Below, one piece after another: positions 14,250 to 20,998 of a stretch of DNA of 26,512 bases; the first letter of the stretch is position 1; the number at the start of each line of letters is the position of its first letter. The notes under the pieces are model-generated. The model worked only from the letters and a program-made list of their open reading frames with translations. It had not been told where the DNA came from and ran no database searches. Source of the stretch: Fen-1077 sp050014355 (lineage in GTDB: Bacteria > Chloroflexota > Dehalococcoidia > Dehalococcoidales > RBG-16-60-22); the NCBI GenBank assembly GCA_050014355.1, contig JBEKDL010000018.1, forward strand, positions 1 to 26,512. Reading direction: 5' to 3'. The position numbers and the translations under genes were made by a program.

Positions 14250-15494
14250 TCAGGCTAACGGTGTGAGCGTGAGCAGCTTGCGGGCGATTTCCGGATACCT
14301 GGCGATAAATACCAGCTGGTCTTCCACCAGAGGCCGCTGCGATTCTACGTTAGCGTAACGCGCTAGCTCCAGGATTTCATCGGCCTTTTCACGATTGGGG
14401 AACTCGATGGGCACTTTCAGTTTGCTCATGACATGGCTGAAACCGGAAATGCCGCTGTACTCGCCGGTAATAATTTGCCGCCCCGTCTCGACGAACTCCG
14501 GGTCTCCCCGGCCCAGTTCTTCGTAGCCGTAGAGCTCGTAGTTGCCCGGGTCTTTCAGGACGCCGTCGGCATGGATGCCAGAGGCATGGGAGAAGGCGTT
14601 GGAGCCCACGCCGGGCTGGTTAATCGGTATCGGCACGTCGAAGGCATAACTGGCGAACTTGGCAATCTTCGAAGCGCATTTCAGCTTTATATCACTGGCA
14701 AACTTATATTTTTCGTTAAATCCCTTGGACTTGCATATGGCCAGAATCACCGCAATCAGGTCGGCGTTACCGGCCCTTTCCCCGATGCCGTTAATGGTCG
14801 TGTTGATGTAGGCGTCCTGTCCGCCATCGATTACCCCCATCGCCCCGGCAATAGAGTTGGCGACCGCCATGCCCAGGTCGTTATGACAGTGAAGCTCGAT
14901 GGGAAGACATACCGCCTCCGCCAGCTTGCGGGCGTTATTATAGATGGTGAAAGGATTGTCATAGCCCAGGGTATCACAGTAGCGCATCCTGATAGCGCCA
15001 TGCTCTTTGGCGGCCAGCCCGAACTCGATAAGGTAGCTGATGTCCGTCCTTGAAGCGTCTTCCGCGTTGGCGGCCACGGATTCCGCGCCGCAGGCCAGGG
15101 CAGCGTCGACCGCCTCTGTCATTTCCTTGATTATGTCGTGCCGTTTCTTCCGCCCCTGGAACTTGCCGGTTATCATCTGGTCCGAGGTAGAAATCGACAG
15201 GGCGAGGTGCTTGATATTGGGCACGTAGCGGTAGGTCGTTTCGACGTCTTCGGTGATAGCCCTTATCCAGCCGCCCAGGCGGATGGGCTTTAAAACGCCC
15301 ATGTCCGCCAGATCCAGGTTGGCCAGCAGGTAGTTGGTCTCATGCCTGGTGGTGGGGAAGCCGAACTCGGACTGGAAGACCCCCATCTCGTTCAGGTAGA
15401 TGTTAATCATAGTCTTTTCCAGCTTGGAAAGGCCGAGCTTGGCCGTTTGGACGCCGTCCCGGTTGGTGACATCAACTAAGTATATCTTGGGCAT
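14250..15494 (-). CDS. Homocitrate synthase / Re-citrate synthase-like DRE-TIM metallolyase
   Basis: The 414-residue enzyme belongs to the DRE-TIM family, which condenses acetyl-CoA with a 2-oxoacid. The N-terminus has Asp-Val-Thr-Asn-Arg-Asp-Gly-Val-Gln (catalytic Arg and metal-ligand Asp). The two metal-binding histidines are in His-Cys-His-Asn-Asp-Leu-Gly, and Asn-Gly-Ile-Gly-Glu-Arg-Ala-Gly-Asn follows. There is no C-terminal LeuA regulatory domain, which argues against 2-isopropylmalate synthase. Homocitrate synthase (NifV/LysS type) and Re-citrate synthase of anaerobes are the two best options; sequence alone by eye does not choose. No lysine or nif genes are adjacent. It leads the minus-strand run toward dnaX. 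Confidence 0.85.
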   Translation of the reverse strand: MPKIYLVDVTNRDGVQTAKLGLSKLEKTMINIYLNEMGVFQSEFGFPTTRHETNYLLANLDLADMGVLKPIRLGGWIRAITEDVETTYRYVPNIKHLALSISTSDQMITGKFQGRKKRHDIIKEMTEAVDAALACGAESVAANAEDASRTDISYLIEFGLAAKEHGAIRMRYCDTLGYDNPFTIYNNARKLAEAVCLPIELHCHNDLGMAVANSIAGAMGVIDGGQDAYINTTINGIGERAGNADLIAVILAICKSKGFNEKYKFASDIKLKCASKIAKFASYAFDVPIPINQPGVGSNAFSHASGIHADGVLKDPGNYELYGYEELGRGDPEFVETGRQIITGEYSGISGFSHVMSKLKVPIEFPNREKADEILELARYANVESQRPLVEDQLVFIARYPEIARKLLTLTPLA

Positions 15495-15542
15495 GTCTGC
15501 ATCCTCCCCGCACAGGCACTGCGTACGAGTGTTTACATTTGT

Positions 15543-15571
15543 ATATTAACATATGCACTTTTAAGGGGCAA
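15543..15571 (-). promoter_or_regulatory. Candidate promoter of the homocitrate/Re-citrate synthase gene
   Basis: On the minus strand TTGCCC (15571-15566) and TAATAT (15548-15543) are 17 bp apart, each matching 4 of 6 consensus bases. It lies about 50 bp before the ATG, divergent from the promoter at 15590. Confidence 0.4.
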
Positions 15572-15589
15572 ACCAACTGGGCGCTCTGT

Positions 15590-15618
15590 TTGACACTCGT
15601 GGGGGCGGGTGTTAGATT
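15590..15618 (+). promoter_or_regulatory. Promoter of the DUF503-helicase operon
   Basis: TTGACA (15590-15595) and TAGATT (15613-15618) are 17 bp apart, 6/6 and 4/6 matches. It lies 30 bp upstream of the DUF503 ATG. Confidence 0.6.
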
Positions 15619-15647
15619 AAGAATTAGATAAGTCTCATATTAATGCT

Positions 15648-15938
15648 ATGAATATCGGGGTAGGCAAGGTCAGCCTGCGCATTCCGGAGAACATGGAACT
15701 CAAGGGAAAGCGGCAGGTGTTAAAATCCATTACCAGCCGGATACGCCATAAGTTCGAGGTAGCGGTGGCGGAGGTCGATGATAATGACGCCTGGCAGCGG
15801 GCCACGATAGGTTTTTGCTGCATCAGCAACAACAAGCGTTTCAGCAACCAGGTACTTTCCAAGGTGGTCGCTTTTATCGAGGACAGCCATTTCGATATTG
15901 AGATACTCGACTACGAAATCGAGATTATCGACGTCTAG
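15648..15938 (+). CDS. DUF503 / YlxP-like protein
   Basis: The 96-residue protein fits DUF503: a beta strand (Ile-Gly-Val-Gly-Lys-Val-Ser-Leu-Arg-Ile), then Met-Glu-Leu-Lys-Gly-Lys-Arg-Gln-Val-Leu-Lys-Ser-Ile. Next come Arg-His-Lys-Phe-Glu-Val-Ala-Val-Ala-Glu-Val and a C-terminal strand rich in Ile and Glu. In many bacteria the family member YlxP lies beside infB and rbfA. Its exact role is unsettled, and in this window it instead precedes a helicase by 11 bp, so co-expression is likely. Confidence 0.88.
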   Translation: MNIGVGKVSLRIPENMELKGKRQVLKSITSRIRHKFEVAVAEVDDNDAWQRATIGFCCISNNKRFSNQVLSKVVAFIEDSHFDIEILDYEIEIIDV

Positions 15939-15949
15939 GGTCGGCATTT

Positions 15950-18235
15950 ATGGAAATCCAGGCTTTTCTCAATCACGTCAGGTCGGAACCCGGCTACGAT
16001 AACCAGATTGCCCACATCGAGCACCTGCCGCCCCGGCGCGCGAGCTACGGCGAGCTGGATGAACCGTTAGAGCCGACGCTGCGGGACTGTCTCAAAGCGC
16101 ACGGGTTGTGGCCGCTTTATGCGCACCAGGCCGCGGCGGTAAATTACGTGCGCGCCGGTAAAAATGTCATCGTCGCCACATTCAGCGCCAGCGGCAAGAG
16201 CCTGGTCTACAACATCGCCGTCATGCAGGCGCTATTAAGTGAACCGGGCACGCGTGCCCTTTACCTTTTCCCCACCAAGGCCCTCGCCCAGGACCAGCTC
16301 CGCAAGCTGCACGAACTTTTTTCACCCGGCCTCGTGCCGGCGGACTACATGGCTACGTTCGACGGCGATACCCCGCGCGCCGAGCGGGGCGATATCCGGA
16401 AGCAGGGGCGTATCATCCTGACCAACCCGGATATGCTGCACGTCGGCATCATGCCCAATCACCAGTCCTGGGCGAGCCTGCTGCGCCGCCTCAAATATGT
16501 GGTGGTAGACGAAGCCCACGTCTATCGAGGCGTTTTCGGCTCTCACGTCGCGTGCGTTTTACGCCGCCTGCGCCGTCTCTGCCAGCTTTATGGCTCGGAC
16601 CCGCGCTTTATCCTCTGTACCGCGACGGTCGCCAATCCCGGCGAGCACGCCGAAAGTTTGACTGGACTGCCTTGCGAGGTCGTCGCTAATGACGGCTCGC
16701 CGCGCGGCTGGAAGGATTTCGTTTTCTGGAACCCGCCCTTACTGGACGAGAAAAAGACCGCCCGGCGCAGCGCTCACCGGGAAGCTACCGGTCTCTTTAC
16801 CGAGCTCGTCAGCCAGGGGACGCGCACGCTGACGTTCACCCGCACGCGCCGCCTCACCGAGCTTATTTATATCTATGCCAAGCAGCAGCTTCAGGAAGAA
16901 AGCTACAAGCTATCGCAGCTGATTATGCCTTACCGCGCCGGCTACCTGCCGGAAGACCGCCGCCGCATCGAGCGCGAGCTGTTCGGGGGGAAACTGCTGG
17001 GAGTAGTGGCCACTAACGCTCTGGAACTGGGCATCGATAGCGGCGGACTGGAAGCGACGATTCTCGACGGCTACCCGGGGAGCATCGCCAGCACCTGGCA
17101 GCAGGCCGGCCGGAGCGGGCGGAGCCAGGGCGAATCTTTGAGCTTCCTGGTGGCCTGGGACAACCCGCTCGACCAGTATTTCATGCGTCACCCCGATTTC
17201 TTTTTCCAGAAGGGCTTCGAAAATGTGCTGGTCAACCCGGACAATCAATACATTTTAAGGGCGCATTTGCTCTGCGCCGCTTGGGAGCGCCCGCTGGACA
17301 ACACCGATGCCGGAGTCTTCAGCGGCGACTATGTTAAAGAGCGTGATTTCTTAGAGGCCGAAGGCCGCTTAAGGCAGCGGCGCGGCAGGTGGTATATCGC
17401 GCCGACCATCGCCTACCCGGCGCAGTCGGTCAATATCCGCTCAAGTTCGGGCGAGACCTACGCCGTCGTCGATGTGTCCACCGGCTCGCTGATGGAAACG
17501 GTGGAGGGGAGCGTCGCTTTTTTCCAGGTGCACCCGGGCGCTATCTATTTGCACCAGGGCGAGTCTTACCTGATAACGAAGCTGGACCTGACCAATCACG
17601 TCGCTTACGCCGAGCCGACCCGCGCTAACTACTATACCGAGACCAAGGAAATTCACGACCTGAAAATTTTAAACGTACGGGCGCAAAAGACAGTAGACGC
17701 GGTGGATGTTTTCGCGGGGGACGTGGAGGTGACCGTGGACGTGGTGGGCTTTAAAAAGTACCGCCAGTTCTCGGAGGAAGTCATCGGGGAAGAGCCGCTC
17801 GACCTGCCGCCCATCACTTTCCCCACCGTGGCGCTGTGGTTCGGGGTGCCTCCCAACGCTATTTCCCGTATCGCGGAAAAGGGTCTCGACTTCGCGGGGG
17901 GACTCCATGCCGCGGAGCACGCGGCCATCGGGATTTTGCCCCTGTTCGCTTTATGCGACCGGAATGATATAGGGGGCGTTTCCACGCCGTTGCACCCAGA
18001 TACGGGCAGAGCGCAGATATTTATTTACGATGCCTATCCGGGCGGCATCGGCATCGCGGAAAAGGGATACGAGATGATTGAGGAGCTGTGGCAGGCCACG
18101 CGCAGCGTCATTGCCGAGTGCCCCTGCGAGGACGGCTGCCCGAGCTGCGTGCAGAGCCCCAAGTGTGGTAACAACAATAAACCCCTCGATAAAGCGGCGG
18201 CGCGGGTGATACTGGAGGAGTTACAGAGCGGGTAG
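15950..18235 (+). CDS. MrfA/YprA-type DEAD/DEAH-box helicase with DUF1998
   Basis: The 761-residue superfamily 2 helicase has Walker A as Ala-Thr-Phe-Ser-Ala-Ser-Gly-Lys-Ser near residue 78 and Walker B as Asp-Glu-Ala-His followed by Val-Tyr-Arg-Gly-Val-Phe-Gly-Ser-His. A helicase C domain has Gln-Ala-Gly-Arg-Ser-Gly-Arg. The C-terminal DUF1998 region includes His-Ala-Ala-Glu-His-Ala and a four-cysteine cluster (Cys-x3-Cys-x2-Cys-x5-Cys) near residues 725-740. In Bacillus subtilis, MrfA (YprA) repairs mitomycin-type adducts with the exonuclease MrfB. No MrfB-like gene is seen in this window. Length fits the family (about 750). Confidence 0.9.
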   Translation: MEIQAFLNHVRSEPGYDNQIAHIEHLPPRRASYGELDEPLEPTLRDCLKAHGLWPLYAHQAAAVNYVRAGKNVIVATFSASGKSLVYNIAVMQALLSEPGTRALYLFPTKALAQDQLRKLHELFSPGLVPADYMATFDGDTPRAERGDIRKQGRIILTNPDMLHVGIMPNHQSWASLLRRLKYVVVDEAHVYRGVFGSHVACVLRRLRRLCQLYGSDPRFILCTATVANPGEHAESLTGLPCEVVANDGSPRGWKDFVFWNPPLLDEKKTARRSAHREATGLFTELVSQGTRTLTFTRTRRLTELIYIYAKQQLQEESYKLSQLIMPYRAGYLPEDRRRIERELFGGKLLGVVATNALELGIDSGGLEATILDGYPGSIASTWQQAGRSGRSQGESLSFLVAWDNPLDQYFMRHPDFFFQKGFENVLVNPDNQYILRAHLLCAAWERPLDNTDAGVFSGDYVKERDFLEAEGRLRQRRGRWYIAPTIAYPAQSVNIRSSSGETYAVVDVSTGSLMETVEGSVAFFQVHPGAIYLHQGESYLITKLDLTNHVAYAEPTRANYYTETKEIHDLKILNVRAQKTVDAVDVFAGDVEVTVDVVGFKKYRQFSEEVIGEEPLDLPPITFPTVALWFGVPPNAISRIAEKGLDFAGGLHAAEHAAIGILPLFALCDRNDIGGVSTPLHPDTGRAQIFIYDAYPGGIGIAEKGYEMIEELWQATRSVIAECPCEDGCPSCVQSPKCGNNNKPLDKAAARVILEELQSG

Positions 18236-18254
18236 GGATAAATATATTAACACA

Positions 18255-18283
18255 TTGACCCACTACAACTTAAGACTTATAAT
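18255..18283 (+). promoter_or_regulatory. Promoter of the hicA-hicB/hemerythrin operon
   Basis: TTGACC (18255-18260) and TATAAT (18278-18283) are exactly 17 bp apart. An inverted repeat (CCCAC 18259-18263, GTGGG 18284-18288) brackets the spacer and -10, and CACATT occurs as a direct repeat at 18251 and 18289. This is a plausible autoregulatory operator. Confidence 0.65.
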
Positions 18284-18315
18284 GTGGGCACATTAAGCGT
18301 ATGATTTAATTATAT

Positions 18316-18516
18316 ATGAAATTCAGTGAATTAGTCAGACTCCTAGAGAGCAACGGCTTTGTGATTATTCGCGAAAAAGGTTCTATACGTTATTACGGTA
18401 AAACAGGTATAGACAAGTTGATACGAATTGATTATCATAGTTCTAGGGAGATTCCCACTGGGACTTGTAATGCTATTTTAAAGGCGGCTGGACTGAAGAA
18501 GGGAAGGAGGAAATAG
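18316..18516 (+). CDS. hicA: HicA-family toxin-like protein, catalytic histidine replaced
   Basis: The 66-residue protein has the double-stranded RNA-binding-like HicA fold pattern. It starts MKFSELVRLLESNGFVIIRE, then Lys-Gly-Ser, then a strand Ile-Arg-Ile-Asp-Tyr-His, and ends Pro-Thr-Gly-Thr-Cys-Asn-Ala-Ile-Leu-Lys-Ala-Ala-Gly-Leu. HicA toxins cleave mRNA using a histidine directly after Gly-Ser. Here that position is Ile24 (Gly-Ser-Ile-Arg-Tyr-Tyr), so the usual ribonuclease chemistry may be lost or changed. The ribosome-binding site is weak. It lies 10 bp upstream of the HicB-hemerythrin fusion and shares its promoter. The operon is AT-rich compared with the helicase and ftsY. Confidence 0.85.
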   Translation: MKFSELVRLLESNGFVIIREKGSIRYYGKTGIDKLIRIDYHSSREIPTGTCNAILKAAGLKKGRRK

Positions 18517-18526
18517 TATAATAGAC

Positions 18527-19246
18527 TTGAAATACTCTTTAATAATAGAAGCAACGGAAGACCCATCATTTTTTACCTTCTATTCACCGGACATCGAAGG
18601 TTTCACAGGTGTTGGAAACTCCATCGAAGACTGCCTTTATAAAGCAAAATGGGGCATGGAGGAGCATATCGCCCTTTTAAAAGAGCGTGGCTTGCCTTTC
18701 CCAAAAACCAACCCTAATCCGGATATTGTTATCAAAAATGCCAAATTGTTTGGTGCGCACACACTGTCTATCTCAAAAGCCAACCCCAATCCCGATATTA
18801 TGATTAAAAACGCCGAATTGCTTGGGGAGCATGAGGCCATCATAGCTTACATGCATGCACTAACAAAATCGTTGGAGGGAGTAGCGGAGAAGACGGTAAA
18901 TGTGAAAGAGCGATTGTGGAGCTATCGCTGCAACCTTCACGACTTAAAAGACGCCATCTGGTACCACATTGAGATTGATGAACGTATTTTCAAATCGCTC
19001 CTTGGCGATACCTACCCCGAAAACCCTGTGGAAGAACACCGAGAAATCAAGCAACTAGTCAACGACATGATAATGTTAGCTGACAACGCCGCCATCGAAA
19101 ATTTAGAGCAGGCACAATTGAATGAATATTACGCCAAACTTAGAACGGCCTTTGACCGAATACGTAAACTAATTGAAATGCACATTGCTAAGGAAAACTC
19201 GATACTTGAACGGATACAAAAGTCCCCAGAACACCAGCAGGTCTAA
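18527..19246 (+). CDS. HicB antitoxin N-terminal domain fused to hemerythrin-like (HHE) domain
   Basis: Residues 1-58 form a HicB domain: MKYSLIIEATED, then Phe-Tyr-Ser-Pro-Asp-Ile-Glu-Gly-Phe, Gly-Asn-Ser-Ile-Glu-Asp-Cys, Leu-Lys-Glu-Arg-Gly-Leu-Pro-Phe-Pro. A linker has two copies of Asn-Pro-Asn-Pro-Asp-Ile-x-Ile-Lys-Asn-Ala, 24 residues apart. Residues 98-235 form a hemerythrin-like helical bundle with candidate metal ligands His102, His147, Asp151/Glu152, His171, His219 and Glu223. It aligns without gaps to the 150-aa paralogue downstream (about 55 percent identical by hand count). The DNA-binding tail usual for HicB is absent. The TTG start is 16 nt after GGAGG; an in-frame ATA at 18518 is better spaced, so the start is uncertain. 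Confidence 0.8.
   Translation: MKYSLIIEATEDPSFFTFYSPDIEGFTGVGNSIEDCLYKAKWGMEEHIALLKERGLPFPKTNPNPDIVIKNAKLFGAHTLSISKANPNPDIMIKNAELLGEHEAIIAYMHALTKSLEGVAEKTVNVKERLWSYRCNLHDLKDAIWYHIEIDERIFKSLLGDTYPENPVEEHREIKQLVNDMIMLADNAAIENLEQAQLNEYYAKLRTAFDRIRKLIEMHIAKENSILERIQKSPEHQQV
18704..18832 (+). repeat. Tandem 72-bp duplication in the linker of the fusion gene
   Basis: Copies at 18704-18760 and 18776-18832 each encode a 19-residue unit Lys-x-Asn-Pro-Asn-Pro-Asp-Ile-x-Ile-Lys-Asn-Ala-x-Leu-x-Gly-x-His, with a period of 24 residues. The first copy ends Gly-Ala-His, a relic of the hemerythrin start Gly-Glu-His in the second. Confidence 0.75.
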
Positions 19247-19496
19247 AAGTAATATTCACGAACAATATCTGTCACGTCTCCAGGTCTAACTGGTCTTAGA
19301 AAGAGTCATTTGTTCTCAATTCAACTGGTATATCATATTATTCATCTTTAGAATAATTTTTTACATGATTTTTAAAATATTGCTTTATTCTATTAAACTC
19401 GCGGTAAAATGGCAAAAAGTAGTAGCAATACAAAATTCTTCTCCTCAAAGGAGTAGCTTGCGAAGAGTCCCGATAAATAGGGATCTTTCTTTTTCT

Positions 19497-19523
19497 TCCC
19501 CCTCCTTTCATAAAGGAGGGGGA
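19497..19523. repeat. C-rich hairpin of the same type as in the recR-recO spacer
   Basis: TCCCCCTCCTTT (19497-19508) and AAAGGAGGGGGA (19512-19523) form a perfect 12-bp stem with a 3-nt loop. Its composition matches the hairpins at 9832-9874 and 9971-10005, so it may belong to the same dispersed repeat class. Confidence 0.65.
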
Positions 19524-19550
19524 TAAAGGGGGTGGATTTTGTCACCCCTC

Positions 19551-19581
19551 TTGTGCTTTACTTGCGTGATGGGCGTATAAT
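19551..19581 (+). promoter_or_regulatory. Candidate promoter of the hemerythrin-like gene
   Basis: TATAAT (19576-19581) is a perfect -10 located 32 bp before the ATG. The best -35 is TTGTGC (19551-19556) at a long spacing of 19 bp. Confidence 0.45.
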
Positions 19582-19613
19582 ATAAATGTGTAATATCCCG
19601 TCGGAGAGCGGCC

Positions 19614-20066
19614 ATGAGCACGATGAGCAAGGAAATGAAGGAGCTGATGGGAGAGCACGAGGCTATCATGGCCTACATGCAAACGCTGACCAGGTCGGCG
19701 GAAAATCTGATTATACAGCCGGCTTATGCGAAGAACCGGCTCTGGAACTACCGCCAGCGGTTATATGATTTTAAAGACGCTATCTGGTTCCATCTCGATG
19801 TCGACGAGCGCATATTTAAATCGCTCTTCGGCGATACCTTCCTCGAAGACCCCACCGCAGAGCACCAGGAAATACAGCGGCTGGTCAACGACATCATAGC
19901 TATGGCCGATAACACCAACATAGAAGGGCTCGGGCAGGAAGAGCTGGACCAGTTCTGTGATCAACTCGGCACGGCTTTTAAAAAAGTTTGTAAGCTCATC
20001 GGGCTGCACATCGCCAGAGAAAACGCCATCATGGAAAGGGTACAAAAGGCCCTGAACCATCAATAA
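19614..20066 (+). CDS. Hemerythrin-like (HHE cation-binding) protein
   Basis: The 150-residue protein is a stand-alone hemerythrin-like four-helix bundle. Candidate iron ligands are His15 (Gly-Glu-His-Glu-Ala-Ile), His60 with Asp64/Glu65 (Phe-His-Leu-Asp-Val-Asp-Glu-Arg), His84 (Ala-Glu-His-Gln-Glu) and His132 with Glu136 (Leu-His-Ile-Ala-Arg-Glu-Asn). Such proteins bind a di-iron centre and sense or carry oxygen, nitric oxide or iron. It is the paralogue of the C-terminal domain of the HicB fusion upstream, but its base composition is like the GC-richer core genes. GGAG lies about 10 nt before the ATG. ftsY follows closely (about 20 bp). Confidence 0.82.
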   Translation: MSTMSKEMKELMGEHEAIMAYMQTLTRSAENLIIQPAYAKNRLWNYRQRLYDFKDAIWFHLDVDERIFKSLFGDTFLEDPTAEHQEIQRLVNDIIAMADNTNIEGLGQEELDQFCDQLGTAFKKVCKLIGLHIARENAIMERVQKALNHQ

Positions 20067-20086
20067 TCCCGGAGGGAACCAGTCCG

Positions 20087-20983
20087 ATTAACATTTTCCA
20101 GAAAGTACTCCAGCGCACCCACGATACGTGGTTCGGCCGTGCCATGGGTCTGTTCGACCGCGGCGCTATCGGGAAAGAGGTCTGGGACCAGCTCGAGGAA
20201 CTGCTCATCTCGGCGGACGTGGGAGTGCCCACCGCCGCCAAGCTCATCGATAAGGTAAAACACAGAGCGGACGAAGAGAAGCTCGATGGCGCCCGCGTGC
20301 GTGCTATTTTACAGGAAGAAATGGTAAAAATCCTGGATGTCCCTCCTAGAACGGTGAATGTTAATGTCACCCCGCCTGAAGTGTACCTGGTGGTGGGCGT
20401 CAACGGCAGCGGCAAAACGACCTCCATCGCCAAGCTTGCTTATAAGATGAAAAAGGAAGGTCACAGCGTCCTGCTGGCGGCGGCGGATACCTTCCGCGCG
20501 GCGGCCATCGACCAGCTTAAGAAGCAGGGGGAAAGGGTGGGGGTGGATATCGTCGCGCACCAGCCCGGCGCTGACCCCGGCGCCGTCGTCTATGATGCTT
20601 ACCAGGCGGCTAAAGCCCGGCATGTCGATAACCTGATTATCGATACCGCCGGCCGGCTCCACACCAAGTTCAATCTCATGGAAGAGCTCAAGAAAATCAG
20701 GCGCGTGGCCGCCAAACTCGATAGCGCCGCCCCCCACGAGGTCATTCTCGTGCTTGACGCCACCACCGGGCAGAACGGGCTTTCGCAGGCCAGGTATTTT
20801 ACCGAGGCGGTCGGCGTCACCGGTATTTTACTGGCCAAGCTCGACGGCACGGCCAAGGGCGGTATCGTCCTGGCCATCTGTGACGAGCTGAAACTCCCTA
20901 TCCAGCTCATCGGAATCGGCGAGGGTTTGGATGACCTGGTGCCGTTTGACGCCGCGGCGTTTGTCGAAGCTCTGTGCTCCTGA
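20087..20983 (+). CDS. ftsY: Signal recognition particle receptor FtsY (apparent ATT start)
   Basis: FtsY is the membrane-associated GTPase that receives ribosome-SRP complexes. The NG domain is complete: N-domain Gly-Lys-Glu-Val-Trp-Asp-Gln-Leu-Glu-Glu-Leu-Leu-Ile, G1 Gly-Val-Asn-Gly-Ser-Gly-Lys-Thr-Thr, then Ala-Ala-Asp-Thr-Phe-Arg-Ala-Ala-Ala, Asp-Thr-Ala-Gly-Arg, and Leu-Ala-Lys-Leu-Asp-Gly-Thr-Ala-Lys-Gly-Gly. The first ATG is at 20144, but upstream codons encode Asn-Ile-Phe-Gln-Lys-Val-Leu-Gln-Arg-Thr and Trp-Phe-Gly-Arg, the usual membrane-binding start of FtsY. No ATG, GTG or TTG precedes them. ATT at 20087, 11 nt after GGAGG, gives 298 residues. If this is wrong, the gene is 20144-20983 (279 aa). 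Confidence 0.93.
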   Translation: MNIFQKVLQRTHDTWFGRAMGLFDRGAIGKEVWDQLEELLISADVGVPTAAKLIDKVKHRADEEKLDGARVRAILQEEMVKILDVPPRTVNVNVTPPEVYLVVGVNGSGKTTSIAKLAYKMKKEGHSVLLAAADTFRAAAIDQLKKQGERVGVDIVAHQPGADPGAVVYDAYQAAKARHVDNLIIDTAGRLHTKFNLMEELKKIRRVAAKLDSAAPHEVILVLDATTGQNGLSQARYFTEAVGVTGILLAKLDGTAKGGIVLAICDELKLPIQLIGIGEGLDDLVPFDAAAFVEALCS

Positions 20984-20998
20984 TATACTGGAAATAGA

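Larger units (their letters stand above)
19247..19613. other. Intergenic region with AT-rich half and hairpin-rich half
   Basis: No gene is visible here. About 19247-19430 is AT-rich without a clear signal. From 19441 there are short inverted repeats: 19441-19445/19449-19453, and a larger C-rich hairpin at 19497-19523. GGGGTG (19529-19534) faces CACCCC (19543-19548). A TATAAT at 19576-19581 begins the promoter area of the next gene. Confidence 0.6.

Noticed and set aside
19441..19548. CRISPR array.
   Set aside because: The inverted repeats here are not direct repeats with regular spacers.
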